This document shows, piece after piece, positions 1 through 11,200 of a stretch of 64,000 nt of DNA. This DNA is from Glebionis coronaria (taxonomy: Eukaryota > Streptophyta > Magnoliopsida > Asterales > Asteraceae). Made by a program: the position numbers and the translations under genes. The notes under the pieces were generated by a model. The model was not told the DNA's origin and did no database searches. It saw nothing but the letters and a program-made list of their open reading frames with translations. The stretch is taken from NCBI GenBank assembly GCA_025667525.1, contig CM046882.1:215124592-215188591 (forward strand), given 5' to 3'. How positions within the stretch are numbered: position 1 is the stretch's first letter; every line of letters starts with the position of its first letter.

Positions 1-1827
1 TATTAATCAGTTTTATGGTGACTACTAATCAGCCTTGTATGGTCCATTCCAAATTGTATGTAGGCGCGCAACTATATACAATTTCAAGATTAACGATGCA
101 ATACTCAGTTCGTCAAAATTTTATCATCATGTTTATAATAAAAACATTTTCATGCTTAATTCATAAATAAGAATCAAAAATACATTTACAAAGATTTTAT
201 TTGTTATGGAAATAATTAAGTTTCCAAATCGTCTCTTAAACAACTTCATTTTAATATCAGTCACTTATAAATCTCACTTAGAATAATCCTTATTGTGATG
301 AAAATTAAATTTTCTCAAAGGATACCGTTTTAACTTTATAAAAATAAGGTGTGATCTGCAAAAGGGTGATGAAGAGTGGTTCACCAAGAACTAACTATGA
401 TATGATAGGAAATGAGCTTTAGCCAAATAATCATGAGGTTCATGATCTCGATGGCACTCAAAAGAATAATTCACAACGTAACTCAAATCAAGATGAGTAC
501 TTGTTCAATGGTTGCATCACTAATGCGAACATTAGGATGAAGCAATAAAGGATAGATAACATCGATACATGTAGGATTTAGCAATCAAAGGTAGTCTTTT
601 CATTAATCACAAACAAGTCAAAATTGTACCGTAACACATTATGTGTCATTATGTCATACAATTCTCAAAACTCATCCTACCAACTGATATCTCAGTTAAG
701 TTAGGGATTATTTTTAAAAGATACCACAATGAATACTAATCTACAAGAGTCATTAGGTGTTCCATATGTCCCGGAAGATCCATTGGTCCCAATTCAGAAG
801 AAGATTTCTTCAATTTATTTATTGGACACTGGGCATCCTCATTATTGGACAATGGCCTAGGAACAACACTTAACACGAATCATCAATCAATTAAAATCTT
901 ATAATTCAATCACAGGACTTAATGACTTATATTAACAATCTCATATTCAATACAGGTTAAATTTTACTTTATTCAAATTTCAACCAATTTTATACTCAAT
1001 TCGACATTCTACCTTATTCTTCCAATACTTACAACCTTATTCTTCGGCCTTGTAAAGGCAATACAATCTCAATATGAATCAACACTTAATTTCCAATCCT
1101 ATTAGCTCTTACAACAACAATTATCAAATGAGTCATTAATATGAATTGACTTGATCATTCAACTTAGACTTCTCGGAAAGGTATTAGTGGCATGAGGCTT
1201 TTGGGTAATGGTTCCAATAACAGCCTCAAGTGCAACATTCACCCTTTCGATTTCAATTTAAGAATTGGATGACAACGAATCAGATGACATCTTTCTAGGT
1301 GATAACGTTTTGTCAAACTCCACTCTTATAAGGAAAGATCGTCATGACATCGATATCAGATTTAATTTCGCCAATTCTTTTTCAATATCACCATCAACTA
1401 ATATCTACATTTCTACGAATATCAACCATTTGTCGGGATCATAAATATCCACAACTTGGTTTAGATCTAGGATAGCTAGAATTCCTACGAGAATAGCTTC
1501 GATTAATTTACTAGGGGGATTTAGGGTACATTGTGACAATCTACGTCGTATAAATACCTCGTATAAATATCAAAATAATCATCAAACAATCATGTAATAA
1601 AATTACATCATATATACATAATCCAAGTTATATATATATATATTAAAATAACACTTCTCAGTCTTGGACTTGTCGGTAACTCGGGAGATCTTCGGTACCG
1701 TTATAGTCAAAAGATTTTTAGACATTTTTAGAAAAATGTTTTTAGTAAAAAGATTTTGAAATGTTTTATTCAAAACCTTGGTTTTAAAAATCTTTCGTTC
1801 TCTATAACGAGAGCTCTGATACCAAAC
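1..1827 (-). pseudogene. Decayed 5' internal/gag region of chromovirus copy 1
   Basis: Internal sequence next to the primer site, read on the minus strand. A possible gag start at 1290 (MSSDSLSSNS) is followed by a TAA at 1258-1260. The same ATG and the same stop exist in the other copy (ATG at 25124, stop at 25092-25094). Beyond it I see only short, broken frames. I could not recognise a zinc knuckle with confidence, and whether this ATG is the true gag start is inference. Confidence 0.5.
1813..1824 (-). promoter_or_regulatory. Primer-binding site (tRNA-iMet), chromovirus copy 1
   Basis: The minus strand reads TGGTATCAGAGC, the standard plant initiator-tRNA-Met primer site, three bases from the LTR edge at 1828. 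It fixes the orientation of the element as minus. Confidence 0.92.
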
Positions 1828-4800
1828 TGTAACACCCCCAAATTTATACAACTTAGTACAGCGGAAGACTAGTTGGTGTTACGGGATAGTACATTACTCA
1901 CATCATAGACAACGCATAAAAATCGCGTCGTTTATTAATAAAGCATTTCCATTCATAAACATCAAAGTTACATCGGTCCCAAGTCATATTATTTCATACA
2001 AAGTTTTACAAAGTATTTGAATGGAAAAATATTATTTAGGTGCGGGCCATGAATTCTTGTCGTCTTCCCGAGAATTACCTTCAAGTACCTGAGATAAGAC
2101 ATGTTAAAGTAAAAGGTCAGCGATAACACCGAGTGAATTCATAGAGTTTAATAAAATCCATCAATATAATATCAGTATAAGATTATTACTGAAAATCATT
2201 TTTGTACAACTCATTTTGATAGGCCATAAAATAGCCAAAGTCGTTTTATACAAATCCTTATCGAAAATCATAATATAGGCATTTGCCTTAGAAATCATTA
2301 TACGAGCCAATGTCGTAAAAATATCATACAATACGTCTTATGACGTTGTATAAAGTCAAATAAAAACCGTTATATGAATGTGGTTATGAAAACCAAAACA
2401 CGAACTTAATATCAATAGTATGACCCCGTATTGCTAGTCAGGCAATACATCGTAATTCGGAGCGTCTAGTAGTATTTCTTTAGTTTTGGATTATTATAAG
2501 CCGCATGACATTGTTACCTTACTAAACCAACAACGGGTAGCTAACCCAATACCAATTTTGCCCATCTAAAGTAGCGTGTTGTCACAAAGGTCACGCTATG
2601 GAAATCTTCTCATACATAAATTCGCTTACCAATCAATGTGGCACGACGGGGATCAACCGTCAAGGCGCGAACTGGGGTGATCGTCCCCAAATAGTACTAT
2701 TAAATGCATAAGCGTCTACCAACTCCCGGTAGTTCACAATTCATGCTAATGGGACTTTTAGTGACATAACCTAACTTTAATAATCCATTTTATTTCATCT
2801 ATCGGGTCCATTAATCATTTATCGGGTCATACAATCGGGTCATTCAATCATTCGGGTCCAAAATCAATAAACAAACAATCGGGACAAATGGTGTCCTATT
2901 TTTATAAAAACTAACATGTTATCTCCCTCGCGGGTTTATAAAACATTTATAAAAGCATTTAAAAGGGTGCGAGGCTATGAACTCACGTTGATGTGGGAAG
3001 GCGGGTTATCGGCAATTCGGTCGTACGGTACGTGCTTCAATCACGGAAACCTAGACAAATAATACTCTTCTTAGACTCATGTCCAATGACTTTATAAAAA
3101 TAACAATTATGTATACATATGATGATTATATATATATGATGATCAAGTGGGTTTACATATTCTCGTTTACTCATTTTAGTGTTATATGTCGATAACTTTT
3201 ATACTAGTTTACTAGTTTTACCCATTTACATGTTTTAAGTCCAATAAACTTATTGTAAGTTCCTTAACTTGTTTTAATCCTTGTTATACTTATTTTATCA
3301 GTATGTATACTTTCCATGTTGGGCCCAAATGGGTTAAGCCCAATAAGTTCTTTTTACAAGTTTTTATCTTATTTAGTCCAATTATTAGTCCAAGTATTAG
3401 TCCAATATGTTTACTTAGCTCGTTAATGTCCGTATGTCCTATAGTTCGGGTTTTATCGGTTTTTACTTGTTATATATGTCTATATATCAGTACATGAGTT
3501 TATAAAAGTTTACGTTAGACGGGTCCAACCGTCTAAGTTTTATTTAGCAAAAACGTTAATTTTACGGTAATAGCCGAAAAAGTCGTAAAAATCAAGTTTA
3601 TAGTTTTATAACTTATAAAACTTAACAAGTTACCATTTTTATAAAATGTACACTTATTTAACCTTTTACATACTTATATAAATAAAATCCATTAGTTAGT
3701 GGGTTTTAACTTTACATTTTATACAATATAATTTTGAGTGCTTATATAATAGTATTATACTTTAATTTCCAAAAATCTGATATGTGCTACATTTAACTCT
3801 TCTATAGCTAATGTTGAATCCTCTTCTAAATATTTTCTAAAAATCGTCCAAAACAGTAACCTCAGATTTATACCCTAAACTTGTTTTGATCATATCTCAC
3901 TCATTACAATGATTCCATTGCATGGCCAACTCTCACATGTGTACAAGACCCATAGCTTACTGTAAATCCATTCCACTTCATCATTTTATCAGTTTACCAT
4001 ATGGTTCTTTACTGTTTTATAGAGCCATCAAATTTAACCAAGATTTTAACCTTGTTTCATATGGTTTTTCACCTTTTTAATCATGTTTATCAACAACAAA
4101 TCCCCACATAACATTTTTATCATCATATAATCATCATAAACATATACAATAGGAAATAAAATACATGTTTATATAATCAAAATAACAAGAAGATGAGGAG
4201 GACAATCTTTATACCACCATGATGATGTAGGTTGTGATCAAAACATGGATTTTGATGGAGAAACTTGTGCATAGCCAAGACCATCTTCAAGACCACCATG
4301 CTCCATGAACTCCTTGTTGAAAATCAGCCCCAAGACACCATGAATACTCCTCCTTGGATGTTATAAGTTACACCAATCTTCATCTTTTTGTATGGAGATT
4401 AACATATGTTAATTATAACATATGTTTATGGTTAAATTTTTGTATGAATGGTGGTGTTAAATGGAGAAATGGGATGGCATAGGTGAAGAGGGAGAGAGAG
4501 TTTGTAGTTTGTTTGCATGTTGCAAATGATGGTATGTGAAGGTTTGATGGTTTTAGCTTGTGGAAAGCTTAACTAGTAAGCTTAGTTAGACAAGTGTGGT
4601 GTATATACATAAGAACTTGACAACTAAGGGTGTTGGTGAGTATTTGGCCGCCCCATGTGTGCTAGTGGGGTGGGACAATGTATTTTGTCCCATCTCACTA
4701 GTTTACGGGTATTCCTGGATTCCAGTTTCCTCGATTTGCGTGCCCTCGGGTCGTTTTACGAAAAACGTTTTTATAAATTATGAATCAACGTCACAAAACG

Positions 4801-5200
4801 AATCCAATAAAAATTGTCTCATAAAAAACGGAGTTCGAAAACGTAAATACGTAATCCTAGGGTTTCCGGTTTAGTCGTAAAGGACGTTAAAATAAAATCG
4901 TAAGTCCTAATCTATTCTCGTAAATTTGCGAGTTTATGAACCAACACAAATTTAAAACTCCAAAATAATATTCATGGACAAATTTATTTTCTGAAATATC
5001 GGACTGTCACCAAGGACGGTGTATGTAAACGTAAGCACGTAACGTTGAATCCTCCGGTTTAGGCGTAGTCGACGCTACTTCAAGACGTAAATCCAAATTT
5101 CTTCCTAAAAATATGTGAGTTCATATTGTAACATTAAAATAATGTTTTCAATTAATTATTGAGAATAAAAATATCAATCATAAATTGACGGATTGTCACA
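1828..5200 (-). repeat. 5' LTR of chromovirus copy 1
   Basis: On the plus strand it begins TGTAACACCCCC and ends GGATTGTCACA. It is a 3373-bp LTR with the same ends and order of sequence as the two LTRs at 16448-20020 and 25676-29249, but about 200 bp shorter. It lacks a 44-bp tandem unit and an 86-bp segment (junction near 3780) that the others have. It carries the ATCGGGTC cluster near 2798-2884 and two AACATATGTT palindromes (4401-4410, 4417-4426). The small plus-strand frames inside it (3303-3497, 4596-4874) are antisense to the element and not genes. Confidence 0.92.
2798..2884. repeat. ATCGGGTC short-motif cluster in chromovirus LTR
   Basis: Five degenerate copies of ATCGGGTC lie within about 90 bp. 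The cluster is also present at about 17556-17645 and 26786-26873 in the other two LTR copies. Its function is unknown; position and repetition are compatible with protein-binding sites, which is inference. Confidence 0.6.
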
Positions 5201-5632
5201 GGCTTGTCCCTCTAAAGAAAAGGGAAAAAGTTGTAAACGGATTACCTCTTGTGGAACACCATTGCATTTGACCGTATTGGTGAGTTGCAAGAATCTCTTG
5301 ATGTGGTCATGTGGATCATCAATGGTATGCCCCAAGAATGGTTGAGCAGAGACCATCTGGATAAAGCCGGATTTGAGCTCAAAGTTGTTGGCAGCAATCG
5401 CGGGTATGACAATTGGATCATTGTTACCATCTACATGTGCTTGCAGAAGTTCAATCATTGGGCGATTATCCGGTAGAGGCTCATTATTATTGTTATTATT
5501 GTTGTTGAAAGGTGGATTGTTATTGTTATTATTATTGTTTTGAGGTGGGTTATTGTTGTTGTTTTGTACACCGGCCATCTCTAAGTCTTCGAGAGGCTCA
5601 GGCTCTTGATAAGACGTAGATCGTGTACGCAT
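5201..5632 (-). pseudogene. gag: Athila-type Gag N-terminus, truncated by insertion
   Basis: The frame starts at 5632 (MRTRSTSYQEPEP) and runs about 144 codons to the chromovirus junction; the last few codons of the open frame belong to the LTR. An asparagine/proline-rich stretch covers residues ~24-55. After it comes the Athila Gag core start: MIELLQAHVDG, IVIPAIAANNFELKSG, DDPHDHIKRF and FPFSLEGQA. This aligns with residues 49-133 of the complete Gag at 41586. Gag forms the virus-like particle in the cytoplasm. The rest of gag and all of pol lie beyond the chromovirus, outside the window. The N-rich linker is absent from the other two Athila gags here, so this is a distinct family. Confidence 0.85.
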
Positions 5633-5827
5633 ACACCTGCAAAAGAACTAACAAGGCAAAAACAAAGCAAAAATATTTTTGGTTTTTATGTTTTTTAATT
5701 TTTAGGATTTTTGAAAATTTTATATTTTTTTTAGGGTTTTTGAGAATTTTTTATGAAAAAGTAACGTTCACGGGGAACGGATCCCAAAATCCAAGTTCTC
5801 ACAAAAAACTGTTGATCTTAACGAGAA

Positions 5828-5845
5828 GAGCCGGCAGCGGCGCCA
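5828..5845 (-). promoter_or_regulatory. Primer-binding site (tRNA-Asp type), Athila element 2
   Basis: The minus strand reads TGGCGCCGCTGCCGGCTC, an Athila-type primer site, two bases inside the LTR edge. It orients the element to the minus strand. Confidence 0.88.
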
Positions 5846-5847
5846 TT

Positions 5848-7324
5848 TGATACAAATGATTTTTGCTAGTTGAAAGTTCGATTCTCGGAATCCTCTCGAA
5901 TTGATTACAGCTCTAAGTGGAATAATTGTTCTTGGTGACAAAAATGGGTTTTGGTTTTCTATTCTAATAAAAATGTAAATAAATGCAATAAATAAGGATT
6001 AGAACAGAAACAGTTAATGATTAACACAAAATTAGGATTAAAGTTAAACAGTTAAATAATGAAACTAATAAAAGATCCTTACTGAAAATTAGTTCTATTC
6101 GGAATAATGGACCATGCGGAATTACAAAGCTACTCGGAATATCAGTCTTACTCGGAATAAATGAACTCTATCCGGAATATGAGGCTATTCGGAATAATTG
6201 TCTACGCGGAATAATAAACCATGCGGAATAAATGGTAAGTAGACCATGCGGGATAAAGGTTACTCGGAATAACTAAGTCTATTCGGAATATGGGCCTAAT
6301 CGGAATATAAATTATTCCGAATAAAGGAAAAGGGAAAACAGTCTATGCGAAATAAGTAAACATTCCGAATAGGGAATAAAACAAGAAGGCTATCCGGAAT
6401 ATCCAAATATTCCGAATAAGGGACAAGATGAAAGGCTATTCGGAATAATCTGGAGATAAGAACAGTAACAGCAGAAACATGAGCAATGGTCACGAATTTA
6501 AATCACATCAAGCCAAACAACCGAAAAGGTTTTACCAAATTCACCAATAATCATTTAAATACCATAAGCAACAAATTCCAACAATAAAAACACAAAATCA
6601 AACACTTTTAAAAGATCAAAATCAATCAAACAAGAACTTAAGAACTTTGAATAAAAAGATGATGATGAACAATAGGAATGAAAAGATTAAATAAAAACTT
6701 GTATTGATAATGATTAAGATTCAGTAAACAAAAGGAAAGGATCAAACTTACAAGATTAAAGAAGAAAATCAAAGAGATGAAAACCACTCCTTAAGGGAGA
6801 TGGTTTCCTACGAACTAGGAGAAATGTAACTGAAAACTAAAAACTAGCTGCCAAATTTTTGTGAAGGATTTCCTTTTATAGGCTAAGTGGTTGGTTGGTG
6901 AGTGGGCTTTCTCCCTTTCTTCTTGTCTTCTCGTCTTTTCAGAAAAGTTGACGTTTTCGATTCTGATTCGGGATTTGTCGACGATTAAATTCAACTCGTC
7001 TTTTAATTTCTTCGTTTAATAGACTTGAGTTTCTTCGACATATGTAAATCTTCCATCTTTGGTCATTTTCTTCGATAAATCTTCAAATAGGCCCATTGAC
7101 TTCAATCTTTTGCATCTCTTGGACAATAGACTTCGTCTTTAGTCTTTTTCCTTTGATAAACCCGTGCAATCCCATGTTTTCTTCAATATTCATCTGGTGG
7201 ACTCTGAAAACACAAAAAACACAAAAACCACGCATAATTCCGAACAAATGATATTAAATACGTGTTTTGGTCTTGTTTTAGCCAGAAATAAGTGGTAAAA
7301 GGATGGGTGTTTTCACACCTATCA
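5848..7324 (-). repeat. 5' LTR of Athila element 2
   Basis: It is bounded by the primer site on one side and an interrupted gag on the other. The ends are TGATAC... and ...CTATCA, giving a TGATA/TATCA terminal inverted repeat. Length is 1477 bp, much shorter than the ~3.75-4 kb LTRs of the other Athilas here. A minus-strand TATAAAAGG lies near 6873-6882, so transcription should start near 6845. The motif array at 6097-6448 then falls in the transcribed leader. The right edge could instead be at ...TTTTCACA near 7317; I prefer 7324 because of the terminal repeat and because gag matches up to it. Confidence 0.8.
6097..6448 (-). repeat. TATTCCGA motif array in Athila LTR
   Basis: About 18 copies of a degenerate 8-11-mer, CGGAATA on the plus strand and TATTCCGA(AT) on the sense strand, lie in about 350 bp with irregular 10-20 bp spacers. 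Most are in one orientation, with a few inverted copies (near 6313, 6366, 6410). The array lies downstream of the LTR TATA box and upstream of the primer site. The same motif is arrayed in an unrelated copia leader at 31834-32155. Confidence 0.85.
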
Positions 7325-7542
7325 GCGGGAATCACGATAGCCTCTCCATAACCCTCGGTGGGTGCTTGAAGTAACTCCATCATAGTTCGATTAGCCATGG
7401 TGACTTCTTGTTCTACGATAGGTTCGTCAATAGGACATTCCTCACTAGAAGGCGTTCCTTCCTTTTGGTTTCTACGTTTACGTGCATGTCTTGCTTGGTT
7501 GCGAGTTTGCATAAACGTCACGTACAACGTGGGGATGAGCAA
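7325..7542 (-). pseudogene. gag: Athila-type Gag N-terminus, truncated by insertion
   Basis: About 73 codons remain. The frame opens at 7542, but the start homologous to other Athila gags is probably the Met at 7512 (MQTRNQARHARKR). It aligns with the complete Gag at 41586: TRNQA near the start, then ANRTMMELLQAPTEG and GEAIVIPA. Homology ends at 7325, where the LTR of Athila element 2 begins; the frame continues into LTR sequence to a chance stop at 7183. This is the inner structural protein of the retrotransposon particle, non-functional here. Confidence 0.85.
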
Positions 7543-8235
7543 AGGAGATTCTTTTTTGTGTTTTTAATTTTTCCAATTTTTTTGTGGTTTTTGATTGTTT
7601 TTACTTTTTTTTGGATTTTGTGATTGTATTAGGTAGACAAAAATCTACAAATCTCCTCCTTAATCAAATCTCTTGATTAAAGAAGCCTCAAGAAATGAAA
7701 ACGATCACGTGAAGTGAACGCCTTCGATGACTTTAGAACGTTGGTGGAACACCAAAACGTTCAAGAGGGTTTAATCAAATGAAACCAAAAATATATATGA
7801 TACTTAGATAATATTTTGGTTGGCAAACCCTCGATTAGCCCTTTTTATCTAAACACTCATAAGCAAGCGGGGAAACGAGGCGGCGCGAAGAACTTAAGAG
7901 CCTTTTTACTTAGGGTATATTTTATAATACCCGCCTTATACCCACCTTATAGTTTGTGTTTGTCAAAATTAAGCTTCACGAAAGTATTTATCTATTTTGC
8001 CTTTTCTTTCTTGTGTGAGATTGAAATACAATGATTGAGTAATGACCTCCCAATCAAGGTTGTGTTTTCACACTTTTAGAATACTTGTGAATTTATTGTT
8101 CTACGTATACAATATAGTAATAGTATTCACACAAAAAACAAAAACTGATAATACGTATTAGTAGAGTGCTACTAATACAAATAGCTATTATGGCTAGTAT
8201 AAAAACAAATTGTTCAAATCAAAACATAACACGCC
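7543..8235 (-). other. 5' leader of Athila element 1
   Basis: Non-coding stretch between primer site and gag. It corresponds in position and partly in sequence to the leader of the complete Athila at 40865-41585, including a GCGCC-containing segment near 7880 that matches the other near 41220. No gene is supported. Confidence 0.7.
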
Positions 8236-8253
8236 TCCCCGGCAGCGGCGCCA
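8236..8253 (-). promoter_or_regulatory. Primer-binding site (tRNA-Asp type), Athila element 1
   Basis: The minus strand reads TGGCGCCGCTGCCGGGGA, the standard Athila-type primer site, three bases inside the LTR edge at 8257. Confidence 0.92.
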
Positions 8254-8256
8254 AAA

Positions 8257-11200
8257 TGATGATTGTAAATTCACACTCGTTTAGGAAAACGAGGCAAAAG
8301 TGGTAAGTATTAAGTGTTCGTTTAGGAAAACGAAAGCATTTATGACCCTTTGTGTGGGATCGTTCTCAAGGAGGCTTGGTGTGTGTGTTAAGAGATGATT
8401 AATTTTGTGATTATGTTGATGAGAAAAGAGAAAGAAAAAGACGAATTACTCTAAAAATTATCCTACAATGTAAATAACGCGGAATCGTAAAACGTGACGA
8501 AAATCAAAAAACTTCTAAAAATTTCCAAAAATAAATCTTAAATAAAGAAAAATGTAAATAACTCAAATTTGAAAACCAAATTACCTAAAAACTTTTTAAT
8601 AATTTTAAAATAATTTCTAAAGTTAATGAAAAACTCCAAAATTAAATAAAATTAAAAATAAGTCCAAATGAAAACTTAAATGGAAGTAAACCTAAAACTA
8701 TTTATTTAAAACCTAAAAACTATTTTGGGAAATTTTTAAAGCTAATTTAACTACTTTAAAACTAATTATTTAAATACGGGAAGTAAAATAATAATTAAAA
8801 ATAATTAAAAGATGTGAAATATGAAAACTTGGTGCCAAAAAGTCTAAAACTAAAATAGAAACAAGGGAAAAATCAAAAATGACAAAACGTTTGTTCAATA
8901 AGATGGAATCAGCTATTTTAGAATCGAACTAATTATAATAAGCTTAAACAAGAACGTGTTAAGTAGATAATGAGTTGGGACTTTATCAGTAAAAGTCCCA
9001 AGGGCAGGCGGTAAGAGTGTGGGTTGTTGAGCGAGGGGTCGTAGGTTCGAGACTGGTGGAACCCCAAAAAATTTTAAACCCTTTTTTTATTTCTTTTACC
9101 CTCTCTTGTTACAGTAACTTGAGAACTCCCAAACTAAATAAAATACTAATTCTAATCACTTATACTACGAATTTGATGTACCTATCACCCATATTTCACT
9201 TCCTCTTTTTCTCGTTCTTGTTGACTATGATGTATTATGGAACAAAGGGGGCACCCTCACTTGCGTTTTGCAAGTGAGGAGTTAAAACAGACACGAACAC
9301 AAGCAATGGAATACAAAGAGCAACTATGTTTAAGCAGGCTTATGTTGAAGTGTAGTTAACCTAAACAAATTGTACACCAAAGCTTACTGAATAAAAGGAA
9401 AAAAATCGCCAAGACACCCTACTGATTGTTTAAAGCAGCTATAAGGAAAACCTCTCTTTCTAACCTAAAACTCCAACATACGCGCATAAACTAGATATAA
9501 TCTTAACTGAACTATAAGTGGAAACAGACGATGTGCAAGTCTTAATGGTGCGTCACTCACTGTAAGCTCAAATCATTGAAACCAACCACCCCTATGAGTT
9601 TCTAGAAACAAAGATTTCCCTTCCGAAGGACTGTAATGCTAGATTAAACCTATTTAACCTTATAAATAGCACTCAAACTAAACACAAATCCAACGCGTAT
9701 TACCATATTTCATATTCTAAATGAAATCTCATCAGCAACTCAACCTAATCTCTTTAAAACATGCAGGTTTCTAATACACCAATTAGTGAACTTTGTGCTT
9801 ATCAGATTTCGATAATACTTTAACCAACTTCAACTAAAAATTCACCCATATTACATACTATCATCTGTCCTGAAAAGAAACACCACCCTTCAATTTTCAG
9901 ACCCTGAGCCCTCCAATTCCAACTCTTTTCAAAATAGTGGGCTATAATACGGCTATGTGATGGAGTCACGGTTTACTAGTGGCTTAGCAATCTATGAAAA
10001 GAGCTAATAAAGCACAAGGACGAACCGTCACAATACCTAAACAAACAGTGTGCTAAGTATAAAACCCGAAAACCTTAAAGCTAAGCAATCTTGCTGATAG
10101 TGTATAAGAACTAGTTTTTTTCTTTGACAGAAAAGAGTCCACAGGGTACTCTCATACAACACAAACAAGCTACAAAACTCAACAAGTGAACCACGGGGTC
10201 AAAACAATCAGCAAGTATTAACCCAAAATTAAAAACAAACAACAATACTATTTTTACTACTATAATTCCCAAAGTCGAGAACTAGACATGCCAAACTATT
10301 AAAAAAAGAATCATGCAAATTAGACTAACAAATCAAAAAGCACTTATCACAGATTAACACTTCAAATTCAAGATCATGCATCAAGTCATTTCATCAACAC
10401 ATGCAAAAATGAAATGAAAATAACAAAGACTTTAGACAAAACTCGAGAATAGAACATCCCTACTCTCGTTTGAATGAGCTAATGTACTAGCACGAACAAG
10501 TACAAGCTTTCCAAACAACGTCCCTGCTAAGATTAACAAACGATGAATGATACCAGATTAGCTATAAAAAGAATTTAAGTCTCACTGATTTCTGAAAGTC
10601 TTTTCTTTTCTTTCCAACCTTGAACATTCAGGCTACCATTTTCTTAAAATCGAAAAGAACTGGGAGTATGGTTGAGTTGACCTTGCCTCACAAGTGTCCA
10701 CCTTATACCAATATACCTACAAAGGCTTGATATAGATTCTATATCAGGCCTCCATAGTCATATCCCGGTACGAGCTATGACCCATATGTGACTTTATCAT
10801 AACTTAACTTAAACAAGTGATACAATTCGTCCAAACGATTAAAGGAAAAACACAACTTTCAATATATATAAAAAAAACAGAATCCACTTTCAGTAAACTA
10901 TGACACAAACAAAAAAGAACTAACTTAACTTGTCACTTATGTTTGATTCTTACTAGAAGGAGACATATATGATCCAAATTCAGGTTAGAGTGACACGAGA
11001 TTCTTAAAACAGCTTTGTATCAAAACGTTTTTTTAACCGAAAGCTAAAAACTTGGAAGAACTTCTACCACAAACATATCATAACAGAACTGAAATTTAAT
11101 TGGGGACTTTTTTTCTTCAACAAATACTAAACCGGATTTTCATTAACAAGAAAATGGGATTTACAAGCTTGTGAACCAAATGAAAACAAGAACACGAGAA

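Larger units (their letters stand above)
1..5200 (-). mobile_element. Ty3/gypsy chromovirus (Tekay-like), partial, copy 1
   Basis: Minus-strand element whose 5' end lies at 5200 and which runs off the left edge. It shows a 5' LTR (1828-5200), a tRNA-iMet primer site (1813-1824) and the start of the internal region (1-1827). The internal part aligns by eye with 23824-25675 of the complete copy at 16448-29249, so the family assignment is carried over from that copy. It is inserted in the gag of an Athila element: the gag frame at 5632 is cut exactly at 5200/5201. The target-site duplication cannot be checked because the other end is outside the window. No open coding frame survives. Confidence 0.88.
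5201..7324 (-). mobile_element. Athila-type gypsy element 2, partial (LTR plus gag start)
   Basis: Minus-strand element with its 5' LTR at 5848-7324, an Asp-tRNA-type primer site (5828-5845), a short leader and the first part of gag (5632 down to 5201), cut by chromovirus copy 1. It is inserted into the gag of Athila element 1 right after the VIP residues: that gag frame stops matching at 7325, and the probable duplicated target is GCGGG (7325-7329). The second copy of the duplication is outside the window, so this is not proven. Confidence 0.88.

Noticed and set aside
1813..1824. GCTCTGATACCA as a fragment of a tRNA gene
   Set aside because: Only the 12-base tRNA complement used as a retrotransposon primer site.
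5249..5476. Plus-strand frame over the Athila gag
   Set aside because: Shadow of the gag frame on the other strand.
9002..9073. A genuine tRNA gene
   Set aside because: A and B boxes look right, but acceptor and anticodon stems do not pair; better described as a SINE-like head.
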